A DNA stretch of 48,071 bases from Flavobacteriales bacterium (GCA_022402535.1 JAKRSD010000003.1:1-48071); one strand, 5' to 3'; shown: positions 32,560-41,723, numbered from the stretch's first letter. A program made the numbers and translations. The notes: a model not told the origin generated them from the sequence alone.

Positions 32560-33504
32560 ATGAATTCTTGGAAAACTCGCTACACATTTTGCCTATTCAT
32601 TTTAGTATTCAGCATTCCCTTCAGCGGATATTCGCAGGGCCTGCTGGATGAACTGGAGAAAGAAACCGAAAAAGACGCCCCCAAAAGAGAGCCTGTTTCG
32701 GCCACTTTTAAAGGAACCCGTTTGATTAACGGTCATTCGGTGGAAATGCCGGCCAAAGGAGAACTGCTGTTCATTATTTCTCACCGTTTCGGTAAACTGA
32801 GTACGGGCTTTTCTGAACTTTTCGGATTAGACCAAGCGACTATCCGCTATGGTTTTGAATATAGTCCGACGCATTGGCTCAATATCGGGGTGGGGCGAAG
32901 TACCTATATGAAAACGTACGATGGTTTTATTAAAGCGCGGGTACTGAGGCAGAGTAAAGGCAAAAAACCCATTCCGATTACGATGGTTTTGTTGGCAGGA
33001 AGCAGTATTCATTCCCTGAAATGGCAGGATACAAACCGAAAAAATTATTTCACCTCGCGGATGGATTATTACTATCAGATTATGATAGCCCGCAAGTTTA
33101 CCGACCGCTTCAGTTTGCAGTTCATGCCTTCTATGGTGCATAAAAATCTGGTAACCAGGGCCAATGAAAGCAATGATATTTTTTCGCTGGGTATTGGCGG
33201 GAGGTACAAAGTTTCGAACCGGGTAGCCATCATGGCCGAATACCACTGGCTGGTGCCGGGGCAACGGCTTCCTTTTGTAAACGGTTTGCAGCCGCGCAGT
33301 CCATTGGCACTAGGTGTGGATATAGAAACCGGAGGACACATTTTTCAGTTGCAGTTTACCAATGCTCAGGCTATGTTTGAAAAAGGATTTATTGCCGAAA
33401 CCACAGGAAATATTCTGAAAGGCGATATCCATATCGGATTCAATATTACCCGTACATTTTCGTTTAGAAAATTTGAACCTAAAAAACGGTCCAAAAAGGG
33501 TTAA
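32560..33504 (+). CDS. DUF5777-family outer-membrane beta-barrel protein
   Basis: The 314-residue protein has a signal peptide ending SGYSQ. FKGTRLINGHSVEMPAKGELLFIISHRFGKLSTG follows (with no break), then the LFGLDQATIRYGFEYSPTHWLNIGVGRS pattern characteristic of DUF5777. The rest is alternating amphipathic strands (KARVLRQ, ITMVLLAG, YYYQIMIARKF, FSLQFMPSMVH, RVAIMAEYHWL, IHIGFNITRTF-like), consistent with a barrel of about 12-14 strands. It closes the operon OB-fold, two cytochromes, YceI, barrel. It probably forms the outer-membrane part of that system; transported or bound molecules are unknown. Confidence 0.88.
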   Translation: MNSWKTRYTFCLFILVFSIPFSGYSQGLLDELEKETEKDAPKREPVSATFKGTRLINGHSVEMPAKGELLFIISHRFGKLSTGFSELFGLDQATIRYGFEYSPTHWLNIGVGRSTYMKTYDGFIKARVLRQSKGKKPIPITMVLLAGSSIHSLKWQDTNRKNYFTSRMDYYYQIMIARKFTDRFSLQFMPSMVHKNLVTRANESNDIFSLGIGGRYKVSNRVAIMAEYHWLVPGQRLPFVNGLQPRSPLALGVDIETGGHIFQLQFTNAQAMFEKGFIAETTGNILKGDIHIGFNITRTFSFRKFEPKKRSKKG

Positions 33505-33525
33505 GTCAAAAAGTTATCTCCATAA

Positions 33526-33557
33526 TTTGGAACACATGTTCTAATCTTTTACTTTCG
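33526..33557 (+). promoter_or_regulatory. Promoter with embedded palindrome for the hydrolase gene
   Basis: TTTG (33526-33529) and a near-consensus -7 box TACTTTCG (33550-33557) are separated by 20 nt, the Bacteroidota spacing. Between them TTGGAACACATGTTCTAA (33527-33544) is an inverted repeat with one mismatch, a candidate operator. The promoter rules out the GTG at 33561 as start and supports ATG 33582. Confidence 0.5.
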
Positions 33558-33581
33558 TAAGTGAATATTATAATTTCGCTT

Positions 33582-34784
33582 ATGAACACCTTTACTTTTT
33601 CCCGCATTTCTTTTTTTCTTGGAGTATTTACTCTGCTGATTTTGGGCATTCCTTTTTCTAACTACGCCCAAACTTTTGCCATTGGCGAAGCCACATTTGA
33701 ATGGCCCGACCCCGACCGAAACAATCGAAATGTAAATATCAAAGCCTATTATCCGGCTACTTCGGCGGGCGCAAGTGCAACGCCCGCAGCCGGCACCTTT
33801 CCTGCTGTGGCCTTCGGTCATGGGTTTGCCATGAGTTATACCGCTTATCAAAATGTATGGGAATATTATGTGCCTAAAGGATTTATTTTTCTGATGGTGG
33901 ACATGGAAAACGGCTTCAGCCCTGTTCATGAGGAATTTGGGAAAGATATTTTGTTTACGGGTAAAGAATTTAAAAACCGTTCTGAAAACAACAACGGATT
34001 TTTATTGTATCAAAAACACAACGGCAGAACAGCCCTGATGGGACATTCCATGGGAGGTGGTGCCAGCGTGTTGGGTGCTTCTTTTGATCCTACTTTTCCG
34101 GATGCTGTATTAGGTTTTGCCTCCGCAGAAACCAATCCCTCCGCTATAGCTGCCGCTTCATCGGTTACGGCTCCTTTTCTGATGTTTGCCGGTTCGGGCG
34201 ATGCCGTAACGCCACCTGCCAATCATCAGGTGCCTATTTATAATGCGCTCGCTTCGCCCTGCAAAATATTGGTAAATATAACAGGCGGCGCACACTGTTA
34301 TTACGCCAATACGGATGTCGCCTGTGATTTTGGTGAATTGGTTTCGGGTGGAAATATTACCCTTGACAGAGCCGAACAGCAGGAAATCGTGAACAGCATC
34401 ATGCTGCCTTACCTGAATGTATTGTTGAAAGATGAGTCTAGTACTACAGAACTGTCTTCGGCGCTAAACCAATCGGGAATTACAAGTACCGTAGGCTGTA
34501 ACCTCAGTGTCGAAAATGCCGAATTAGAGTCAGGTTTTTCAATATTCCCTAATCCTGCATTTTCACAAATAAATATACAATATGAAATTACCGAGATTTC
34601 AGATATAACCATTAGCCTTTACAATATTTCCGGACAGCAGCTTGCTCAAACATTTATTGGAAAACAAACTCCCGGAAGTTATACTGTAGAACAATCCCTG
34701 GGTAACATAAAACCGGGAATGTACTATTATACACTGAACATAAATGGGGCGGTTGTAAGTAAACCGCTGATGGTATTACGTTAG
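33582..34784 (+). CDS. T9SS-secreted alpha/beta hydrolase, polyesterase/chlorophyllase-like
   Basis: From ATG 33582 the product has 400 residues. A signal peptide ends SNYAQ near residue 31. The alpha/beta-hydrolase core has PAVAFGHGFAMSY (oxyanion region), the nucleophile Ser156 in GHSMGGG, Asp207 in GSGDAVTPP and His238 in GGAHCYY, so the triad is complete. Cysteines at 227, 239 and 248 may form disulfides. The C-terminal part (about 318-400, FSIFPNPAFSQINI ... PGMYYYTLNINGAVVSKPLMVLR) is a T9SS type A sorting domain. The GHSMGGG core with a T9SS tail resembles the group that includes Bacteroidota polyester hydrolases and chlorophyllase-like enzymes; the substrate is not readable from sequence. 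Confidence 0.85.
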   Translation: MNTFTFSRISFFLGVFTLLILGIPFSNYAQTFAIGEATFEWPDPDRNNRNVNIKAYYPATSAGASATPAAGTFPAVAFGHGFAMSYTAYQNVWEYYVPKGFIFLMVDMENGFSPVHEEFGKDILFTGKEFKNRSENNNGFLLYQKHNGRTALMGHSMGGGASVLGASFDPTFPDAVLGFASAETNPSAIAAASSVTAPFLMFAGSGDAVTPPANHQVPIYNALASPCKILVNITGGAHCYYANTDVACDFGELVSGGNITLDRAEQQEIVNSIMLPYLNVLLKDESSTTELSSALNQSGITSTVGCNLSVENAELESGFSIFPNPAFSQINIQYEITEISDITISLYNISGQQLAQTFIGKQTPGSYTVEQSLGNIKPGMYYYTLNINGAVVSKPLMVLR

Positions 34785-34810
34785 AAAAACAAGTTTTTAC
34801 CGATTTTGAC

Positions 34811-35245
34811 ATGCCTGAAACGCTAGAAATTAAAAGAGGCGGTTACGCGGTAGCCTTTATTTATATTGCCCTTTATATTTTGGTGGCATTTGTGGCAAAA
34901 CAGCTTCAAATAACCAATGCCTATTTTTTCATGGTGGCGGCAGTGATAACGGTTATAGCCGGCTATTTTTTAACGCCTTGGGTATTTAAAAAACCCGTTA
35001 TCCAAGCAGATAAATATGGGCTTCATACCAAAAAATTGGGGGATGTTATGTGGAATGATGTCAGTCGGATTTATATACTTCGTGAACCCCGGTTTTCAAC
35101 CAAGGGATTAAACAAGGTAGATATTTATCTATGTATTGAAATCCATAACAATCAAACGGAGCGTTTCAATGCGATGTTTCTTGAAAATGGTGAAGATTCG
35201 GGCAAAGATCTGATTGCGTTCTGGCAAAAAAATACGTCTGTCTGA
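34811..35245 (+). CDS. Small membrane protein, unknown function
   Basis: The 144-residue protein has two hydrophobic helices close together (AVAFIYIALYILVAFVA and AYFFMVAAVITVIAGYFLTPWVF, about residues 13-30 and 37-60). A soluble PH-like domain follows (VIQADKYGLHTKKLGDVMWNDVSRIYILREPRF...). Two N-terminal helices followed by a 'bPH'-like strand domain is common in Bacteroidota membrane proteins, but I cannot place it exactly. It is 26 bp downstream of the hydrolase stop and followed by two more unknown genes in the same direction. Confidence 0.65.
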   Translation: MPETLEIKRGGYAVAFIYIALYILVAFVAKQLQITNAYFFMVAAVITVIAGYFLTPWVFKKPVIQADKYGLHTKKLGDVMWNDVSRIYILREPRFSTKGLNKVDIYLCIEIHNNQTERFNAMFLENGEDSGKDLIAFWQKNTSV

Positions 35246-35262
35246 TTTAAACAGTTTTTCCG

Positions 35263-36024
35263 ATGCATATAATAAAAATGCCATCAGGTTATAAGCCGGT
35301 CAGTCGGTTTATTAAAATTTCGCAGAATGATACGGTGTATGCTTTATCTACCGAAAAGTATGATGTAACCCTAGAGTATGCTTCGAGCAACTTTTATGCC
35401 CCCAGTTTTTATTATGTTACGGTAAAGGATAAAGAAGGAAAAATTGTCTGGAATGGCGGAAAATCCGTATTTCTTGAATATTTGTTCAGTTGTCAGTTCA
35501 TCAGCGACCGCTGTGATAAAATGATATTAAACCGTGTAAATGATACTTCAAACTCCAAGTCACAACAGATGATTTGGGTGGATTTACCTTCCGGAACAGA
35601 AACGGAATTGACGGGTGAAGGTTTTTACGGTTCTTTTGGACATTTTGAAAATTTTGATGCCGTATTTTTCAATGAAGTGGGCAACCGTATAACCTGTTTG
35701 GATTTTGAAAGGAATGTGAAATTCGATTTTAGTCATTTACTGGAAACGCATTTTCCAGGTTACACCACATGGGGGCTTTCGCCCATCCGACATGCCGTTA
35801 TGGTGTTAACTCCGACAAAAGAAAATAATTTGGTACTGTTCGATTTGTATAAAGAAGAAGTGATAGACCAATGTACGCTTGCCTTCGGCGAAGCCGAAAG
35901 AGTGAATTTCACCTTCGGCATTCCCGGTGAGTCCGAAACCCGAATCACGGTTTCTTACTCGAATAAAGCCGCCAACGGTTATTTTGCCCATGCCGGAACC
36001 GACTACTTCACCATTCAATTTTGA
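35263..36024 (+). CDS. Hypothetical cytoplasmic protein, beta-propeller-like strands
   Basis: The 253-residue product has no signal peptide. It is rich in short strands with W/F-rich turns: VTLEYASSNFYAPSFYYVTV, GKIVWNGGKSVFLEYLF, SQQMIWVDLPSGTETELTG, RITCLDFERNVKFDF, NLVLFDLYKEEVIDQC. The pattern resembles a partial WD/beta-propeller. The family is not recognised. An in-frame ATG at 35278 is an alternative start. It is 17 bp downstream of the previous gene and 20 bp before the next, so the three form one unit. Confidence 0.6.
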   Translation: MHIIKMPSGYKPVSRFIKISQNDTVYALSTEKYDVTLEYASSNFYAPSFYYVTVKDKEGKIVWNGGKSVFLEYLFSCQFISDRCDKMILNRVNDTSNSKSQQMIWVDLPSGTETELTGEGFYGSFGHFENFDAVFFNEVGNRITCLDFERNVKFDFSHLLETHFPGYTTWGLSPIRHAVMVLTPTKENNLVLFDLYKEEVIDQCTLAFGEAERVNFTFGIPGESETRITVSYSNKAANGYFAHAGTDYFTIQF

Positions 36025-36044
36025 AGGTTTTTTGATACAATGCC

Positions 36045-36362
36045 ATGAAGTATAAATACAAGTATCGAAAATCAGCACACTCCGAGAATTTTATTATCGA
36101 GTTTTTTCAACTTGACGATGCCGATGATTTGGTTTACACGCTCTTGGATTTGTTACGTGATATTAAGGCGAAGGTTAAACGTATCCCAGAAAACAGTTTC
36201 GACGATGAATATCAACTTGAGGTGGCCACTGATATAGGAAAATTTAGAATTTCCCGACAGGCATTTGACGGTGTGCTTATTTTTTCGGAAGAAAATAATA
36301 CGGTATTAGAAAAACTGAACGCACTGTTCAGTCATGATGTGCGTTTCGAGCGCATGCAATAA
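36045..36362 (+). CDS. Small hypothetical protein
   Basis: The 105-residue cytoplasmic protein begins basic (MKYKYKYRKSAHSENFIIEF). It continues with an acidic helix DDADDLVYTLLDLLRDIKAKVKRI and ends in strands (KFRISRQAFDGVLIFSEENN). No family is recognised. It is the last gene of the unit starting at 34811 and is followed by a weak A+T hairpin. Confidence 0.55.
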   Translation: MKYKYKYRKSAHSENFIIEFFQLDDADDLVYTLLDLLRDIKAKVKRIPENSFDDEYQLEVATDIGKFRISRQAFDGVLIFSEENNTVLEKLNALFSHDVRFERMQ

Positions 36363-36399
36363 AATATGATCGGTTATACTTTATTACCTATTAATTAAT

Positions 36400-36424
36400 A
36401 TCATGTTTATTATGATGTTTTTTC
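36400..36424 (+). terminator. Weak hairpin terminator after the three unknown genes
   Basis: ATCAT (36400-36404) and ATGAT (36412-36416) pair around a 7-nt loop, followed by GTTTTTT. The stem is short and A+T-only at its ends, so termination is uncertain. Confidence 0.35.
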
Positions 36425-36449
36425 CCAGATATTAACCTAATGGACAGAT

Positions 36450-36833
36450 TTATTCAACCTCACTGTCGGGCGAAATGAAATCGTCCATTTCGCGTCGTTC
36501 TTTTTTCGTAGGTCTTCCCGTTCCACGTTCCCGTTTTCCTTGTCCCATCACCCATTTCAGGGTTTCCAGTTTAAGTACTTCCGTTTCGGGTGTTATATCT
36601 TCGCAATACAGAGGAACTTCTTTAGCCCCTAATCTCCCTTTAGGAAATCCGATTACCTTATAGCTGCGGTGAATGGGGCCGCGTTTCATTTCTACCACGT
36701 CCCCGATTTTAAGTTCTTTCGCCGGTTTTATATTATCACCGCCCAATTTTACTTTTCCTCCGCTGCAGGCATCCGCAGCCTGTGTACGGGTTTTGAATAA
36801 CCGCACAGACCAGAGCCATTTATCACAACGCAT
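36450..36833 (-). CDS. S4-domain RNA-binding protein, HslR/Hsp15-like
   Basis: The 127-residue protein has an S4 domain at its start: MRCDKWLWSVRLFKTRTQAADACSGGKVKLGG, split by no gap, then IKPAKELKIGDVVEM. Hsp15 binds free 50S subunits carrying nascent chains. Its C-terminal basic-acidic tail (KRERGTGRPTKKERREMDDF) matches the family's charged extension. It starts 3 bp after the stop of the large T9SS gene, but the two functions have no obvious link, so co-transcription may be incidental. Confidence 0.9.
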   Translation of the reverse strand: MRCDKWLWSVRLFKTRTQAADACSGGKVKLGGDNIKPAKELKIGDVVEMKRGPIHRSYKVIGFPKGRLGAKEVPLYCEDITPETEVLKLETLKWVMGQGKRERGTGRPTKKERREMDDFISPDSEVE

Positions 36834-36836
36834 GGA

Positions 36837-39371
36837 TTATCGTTTTACAAAGCGATAATTACGGATTCCCTGATCGGAAATCACCCGGGCATAATATACC
36901 CCCGAAGCTAATCCCGAAACATCAAAGGTAACGGACGAAGAAATGGCATTCACGGGGATGCTGTTCACAATCACCCCGTTTGAGCTTACCACCAAAATGC
37001 GGTTTATAAACACTGATTCATTGGCGGATAAGGTAAAAATTCCCTCTCCCGGATTGGGATAAATCCGCATTTCATCCGAATTGGTTTGTTCTGTAATGCT
37101 GACACTATTGGGAATAAGCGGATTCTGAATCGGAATTTCCCATACCCCACGGCCATAAGTACAGGCACGCAACATCTGGTTGGCTTCGGTAATTTCAAGC
37201 TCGGTTACCTGCACATTCGGGAATTCCGTGCCGTATGGTGCCCACTCGGTCATGGTGTTATCTTTGAAAAATACGCCAAATTCAGTACCCACATATAAAC
37301 CTCTGTTTTCACTTTGTTCTGTTTCAATACAGAAGGTGGCAATATTCGGCAGATTGCCCGAAATGTTTTGCCAGTTTTGGCCTCCGTTGGTGGTTTTAAA
37401 CACTTTGTTTCCGTTTGAATATCCCGACAAGGTAACGTAAACCGTTTGGGCATCAAATGGGTCAACGGCAATATAACTGATGGCAATGCTGGAAGAAACC
37501 GGCAATCCGGAGGTTATATTAATCCACTCGGCGGCATAATCGATGCCTTTATAAATGGCTCTTCTGCGGGCCACATACGTGATAGAACCATCCGTACGGG
37601 GAACGGCAATGTTTCGGATATATTCATCACCGGAAAGAGTCAGTACGGGTGAAGCACTAAACCAGGTACCTCCACGGTTATACGAAACCATTACTTTGTC
37701 AAATCCCGAGTAAATAGACTGGGCATCCTGCGGATCCATAAAAAATGGGGTAACCCAAGCTCCTTCAAGGCCCGGAGAAACATCTATAAAAGCACCGCCC
37801 GCATCATCTGAACGGAAAAGGCTTCCGTAATAAATGGTGGCATATATTTTTTCAGGGTCCTCATGGTCAATCATGGCTTCCATCCCGTCTCCTCCATATA
37901 CACCTGCCCATCCGATGGTTTTTTTGAAATGGGTTCCGTTATCCTGAGAGCCGGCAATGATACGGAGTGGAGCTGTTTTCGCTGTGCCGAAGCGGTAATA
38001 TTGGGTAATACTCATTTTGGCACTTTTTATCACCCATAAACTTCCGTTTTGGGTCCATACGCCGCCATCGTTTCCTATCCAAAGTTTTCCGGTTGTGGGA
38101 TGAAATGCCAAAAAGTGCTGATCGGCATGAATGGGTGGCATACCGCCGTCTCCGGTCCAGTGTCCGGCAAGCAGCCAGGTTAATCCTCCGTTATTGGTTC
38201 TCCAGAGATTGATTCCCCCTACCCAAACTTTCAGCGGGTCGTTGGGGTCAATGGTGATATCCAAATCATACCAGGCTTGTCCGCCGGGTTCGGAACCATC
38301 GGCTGCATAACCAAGAATATTGGGACTTTCGGACATTATTGCCCAAGTGCTTCCCGAATCTACGCTCTGACAAAGTGCTCTGAAACCACTTTGCCCATTT
38401 CCCATTACTACATACGCATATTCCGGATTGGAAGGTGATACGGCAAGCTGAATGCGCCCCAGGTTATCGGTGGGTAAACCGGTTCCGGAACCCGTCCAGG
38501 TTTCGCCTGCATCCGTAGATTTGAATACTGTACTCTGGGCTACTGCCAGCAAGTGGGTAGAACTGCCCGTAATAAATTCGATATCGCGGGTTGAAGTTGA
38601 TGTTTTTTGTGTCCAGGTATCGCCTCCGTTTTCGGTTTTGTAAATACCCAGTGAAGTGGCGGCATATAAAACTTGTGTATTGGCCGTATCCATGATTAGG
38701 CGGGTAACCTGCACGGAACCGGGCAATGTAAACACCAAATCAGTAAGATTCCAGTTTTCGCCTCCGTCGGTAGATTTTAGTACGCCGTAAGATTCAGTGT
38801 CCCCGCCGTTGCGGTCACCGGAAGCGATATACATTTCATCGGGATTGTGCGGATTGATTACGATATCAGAAATTCCCAAATTGGAGAGCATGTCGGTATT
38901 GGTAGTCCAGTTGTTTCCTCCATCTACGGTTTTCCAGAGCCCTCCGGAAGGAGAGCCGGCCCATAAGGTGAGCGAATCGGTGGGATGAAATGCAATCACA
39001 TTTACCCGGCCGATACCGGCGCCATAATAGGCAAATGGTACGTTGATGGGTCCTACGGGTTCCCACGCATCGCCGATGCCTTTTTCATTTTTGATTTGCT
39101 GAACTGCGCGGTAATTTTTCCATTGAGTAACCGCACCGGGTGTTTTTCCTTCTTCATCCAAACGCTGTTCGGCCATCCATCTCCAGCGTTCATATTGTTT
39201 CATTCCGCTTCCGCGGGTTGCTTTTTTGTTACCGTTTTCGGCTTTGTACACGGCTTCTTTGGCATTAAAATCGGCTTCCGGGTTTTGAAACACCTCCAGC
39301 CAGGTGGCCTGACCAAATCCCGATAAGGTGGTAAGTATCAGAATGGCGATTACGCTTACACTTTTTCTCAT
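36837..39371 (-). CDS. T9SS-secreted BNR/VPS10-like beta-propeller protein
   Basis: The 844-residue protein has a signal peptide (MRKSVSVIAILILTTLSGFGQ). Residues about 100-750 are repeated BNR/sortilin-type blades with Asp-box-like motifs: LWKTVDGGNNWTT, VLKSTDGGENWNLT, IYKTENGGDTWTQK, VFKSTDAGETWTG, LFRSDDAGGAF, VFKTTNGGQNWQNI. Inter-blade phrases such as INPHNPDEMYIASG and VSPSNPEYAYVV recur. The end is a T9SS type A sorting domain (IYPNPGEGIFTLSANESVF ... GLASGVYYARVISDQGIRNYRFVKR). Such proteins may bind or cleave glycans or peptides; I see no catalytic sialidase residues. It is the largest secreted protein here. Confidence 0.9.
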   Translation of the reverse strand: MRKSVSVIAILILTTLSGFGQATWLEVFQNPEADFNAKEAVYKAENGNKKATRGSGMKQYERWRWMAEQRLDEEGKTPGAVTQWKNYRAVQQIKNEKGIGDAWEPVGPINVPFAYYGAGIGRVNVIAFHPTDSLTLWAGSPSGGLWKTVDGGNNWTTNTDMLSNLGISDIVINPHNPDEMYIASGDRNGGDTESYGVLKSTDGGENWNLTDLVFTLPGSVQVTRLIMDTANTQVLYAATSLGIYKTENGGDTWTQKTSTSTRDIEFITGSSTHLLAVAQSTVFKSTDAGETWTGSGTGLPTDNLGRIQLAVSPSNPEYAYVVMGNGQSGFRALCQSVDSGSTWAIMSESPNILGYAADGSEPGGQAWYDLDITIDPNDPLKVWVGGINLWRTNNGGLTWLLAGHWTGDGGMPPIHADQHFLAFHPTTGKLWIGNDGGVWTQNGSLWVIKSAKMSITQYYRFGTAKTAPLRIIAGSQDNGTHFKKTIGWAGVYGGDGMEAMIDHEDPEKIYATIYYGSLFRSDDAGGAFIDVSPGLEGAWVTPFFMDPQDAQSIYSGFDKVMVSYNRGGTWFSASPVLTLSGDEYIRNIAVPRTDGSITYVARRRAIYKGIDYAAEWINITSGLPVSSSIAISYIAVDPFDAQTVYVTLSGYSNGNKVFKTTNGGQNWQNISGNLPNIATFCIETEQSENRGLYVGTEFGVFFKDNTMTEWAPYGTEFPNVQVTELEITEANQMLRACTYGRGVWEIPIQNPLIPNSVSITEQTNSDEMRIYPNPGEGIFTLSANESVFINRILVVSSNGVIVNSIPVNAISSSVTFDVSGLASGVYYARVISDQGIRNYRFVKR

Positions 39372-39446
39372 TCAATAAAATTTTATGCAAAAAACTACAT
39401 TTGAAGATATTATTCAAACTTTGCGGTGATTTAATATGTTAATACT

Positions 39447-41696
39447 TTGAAAAACAGACCGCATTACTTATACATTTTACCAGCCGTAATTGTTCTGGGC
39501 ATCACCATTTTTTTTGGAACACGCATTCCTTTCATGGCGTTTGACTATGATCTGGAAAAGTTTTTTCCCAAGAATGATAAGGAAGGTAAAGCGTTTGAAG
39601 CGTTCCGCAGTGAATTTGGCAGCGATTACGATTATCTGCTGATTGGCATCGGGCATACGTCTTCCATATATGACACGGCTTTTTTAAATCGGGTTGGACT
39701 GTTGGCCGATTCGCTGGAACAAATCAGCGGCATCCAGGCGGTGGTTTCGCTTCCGCGGATTGAAATTCCGGTTTTTGGCGGTTTGATGGCCCGACGAAAA
39801 AAACTCGTTCACCTCAATGACCCCGAACTGCTCAAAGAAGACAGTGTCCTGATTTCCAAATCGGGTATGTTTGAAGGCTCGCTCATCGGGCGTAATAACC
39901 GTTCGGTTTGTCTGTACGTAGAAACCGATCCGGGCATCTCCAAAAAACGCTCGGACGAGGTGTTGGCCCAGATAGAGTCGGTATTGGCGCATTTTCAGTT
40001 TCCGGATACGTTCTCGGGTGGAAAAATCAAAGCCCAAAAGTATTTTATCGATAAACTTACGGTGGAACTGCTGCTTTTTCTGGGCATAGCGGGTCTTATG
40101 GTTATCATTATTCTCATTGCCATGTTCCGTTCATTTTCGGGTTTATGGATGCCATTAATAGTAGTAGGGTTTTCCCTTATCAGCACACTCGGGTTTATGG
40201 AAATTACCGGAAAAGGAATTGATATTCTGGGTTCGGTGATTCCCTGTGTGATGTTTGTGGTGAGCATGTCGAGCGCCATTCATTTTTATGGAAAATTCCG
40301 CGATGAACGTGCCGCCGGCAGGGAACGGGAAGAAGCCGTGATTACGGCATTTACGAAAATTGGGAAATCCACTTTTCTGACTTCGTTAACCACTGCCATC
40401 GGATTTTTATGCCTGCTTACCACGGGGTCTCCACCCGTAATGGATTTTGGATTATACTGCGCAGCCGGTGTGGGTTTTTCGTATTTGATTACCATGGGTC
40501 TCATGCCTTTCTTCCTGCGCTATTTCAGGGTAAAACCGATTGATACGTTCGGGCAGAAATCGGCCAAAGGATGGCTGTTTCTATGGAAAATCATTGAAAA
40601 AAGAAGAAAAGCCATACTCATAACTTTTGCCGTACTCACGGTGATATTTGGCGTGGGCACTTCGTTCATCGAGGCCAATAACCGCCTTACGGAAGATGTG
40701 CGAGAAAGCTCACCGCTTATGATAGACATGCGTAGGCTGGAAGCTGAATTTTCGGGCGTACGCCCTTTTGAAATGGTAATTGAAGGCGAAGATTTATTTT
40801 CGTACGAAAACCTTAAAAAAGCCGAACAGTTTGAACAGGAAGTGAAGGAAGGTTTCAAACTCGGGTATGTACAATCGCATGTTTCGTTGGCGAAAACCTT
40901 CAACATGTCTATGCACAACGGCAATCCCGAATATTTTCATTTGCCCAAAACGCAGGAAGAATATGACAAAATGATGTATCAGCTGAGGCTGAACAACGTG
41001 TTTGGAGAAGATGCCTTATTGGCATTTTTAAATAAAACCCAGACCCGGGCCCGTATCAGCGGAAAGGTGTACAACGTGACCGGGAAAGAAATGCTCCGCG
41101 CCGAAAAGGAATTTACCGAAAAGGTAAAATCCGAAAATTTCCCGTTCAACTTTGCCGTAACCGGAAGCGCCCGCCTGATTGACATTAATATCCAAAACCT
41201 CACGTTAAATCTGGCCTACGGACTGCTGCTTGGTTTTGTGATTGTGTGCATCATCATCGGAATTATTTTTAAATCCGTGCGGGTAGCAATTATTGGTTTA
41301 TTGCCTAATATTTTTCCGCTTTTGGCCGCAGGTGCCGTGCTTGGGTATTTTGGTATACCGCTCAAAACATCCACAGCCATCATATTCACTATCGGATTCG
41401 GAATTGCCGTGGATGATACCATTCACTTTTTATCCCGGTTGAAAATTGAAATGGGGCTTGGTAAGCCGTTTTACGAAGCCCTGAAAATCACCTTCACAGG
41501 CACGGGAAAAGCCATGGCCCTTACTACCATTGTGCTGGTTGCGGGCTTTATTCCGCTTACGGTTTCCGGGTTTTTGGCCACATTTTATCTGGGCTTACTG
41601 CTCAGCCTTTTGCTTGTGGTGGCTCTTGCTGCAGATATTTTTCTGTTGCCTGTGATTTTGCTCATGTTTCCGGGCAAACTGAAAAGCAAAAAGTAA
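39447..41696 (+). CDS. MMPL/RND-superfamily transporter
   Basis: The 749-residue protein has 12 predicted helices in two halves. One helix (LYILPAVIVLGITIFFG) is followed by a large loop (about 30-205) and five helices (210-360). The second half repeats the pattern (helix near 390, loop 410-585, five helices to 740). The RND/MMPL motif GIAVDDTIHFLSRLK has the paired aspartates expected to carry protons. Family members export lipids or hydrophobic compounds, here from the inner membrane. The start is TTG 39447; no ATG fits because the first helix begins at residue 7. Confidence 0.9.
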   Translation: MKNRPHYLYILPAVIVLGITIFFGTRIPFMAFDYDLEKFFPKNDKEGKAFEAFRSEFGSDYDYLLIGIGHTSSIYDTAFLNRVGLLADSLEQISGIQAVVSLPRIEIPVFGGLMARRKKLVHLNDPELLKEDSVLISKSGMFEGSLIGRNNRSVCLYVETDPGISKKRSDEVLAQIESVLAHFQFPDTFSGGKIKAQKYFIDKLTVELLLFLGIAGLMVIIILIAMFRSFSGLWMPLIVVGFSLISTLGFMEITGKGIDILGSVIPCVMFVVSMSSAIHFYGKFRDERAAGREREEAVITAFTKIGKSTFLTSLTTAIGFLCLLTTGSPPVMDFGLYCAAGVGFSYLITMGLMPFFLRYFRVKPIDTFGQKSAKGWLFLWKIIEKRRKAILITFAVLTVIFGVGTSFIEANNRLTEDVRESSPLMIDMRRLEAEFSGVRPFEMVIEGEDLFSYENLKKAEQFEQEVKEGFKLGYVQSHVSLAKTFNMSMHNGNPEYFHLPKTQEEYDKMMYQLRLNNVFGEDALLAFLNKTQTRARISGKVYNVTGKEMLRAEKEFTEKVKSENFPFNFAVTGSARLIDINIQNLTLNLAYGLLLGFVIVCIIIGIIFKSVRVAIIGLLPNIFPLLAAGAVLGYFGIPLKTSTAIIFTIGFGIAVDDTIHFLSRLKIEMGLGKPFYEALKITFTGTGKAMALTTIVLVAGFIPLTVSGFLATFYLGLLLSLLLVVALAADIFLLPVILLMFPGKLKSKK

Positions 41697-41715
41697 CTCT
41701 ACGCCCATAGTTCTG

Positions 41716-41723
41716 TATATTTG
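41716..41723 (+). promoter_or_regulatory. Promoter -7 box for ornithine aminotransferase
   Basis: TATATTTG matches TAnnTTTG exactly, 42 nt before the ATG at 41766. ACTTCGATTCGAAGA nearby (about 41737-41751) contains the inverted repeat CTTCGA/TCGAAG. Confidence 0.5.
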
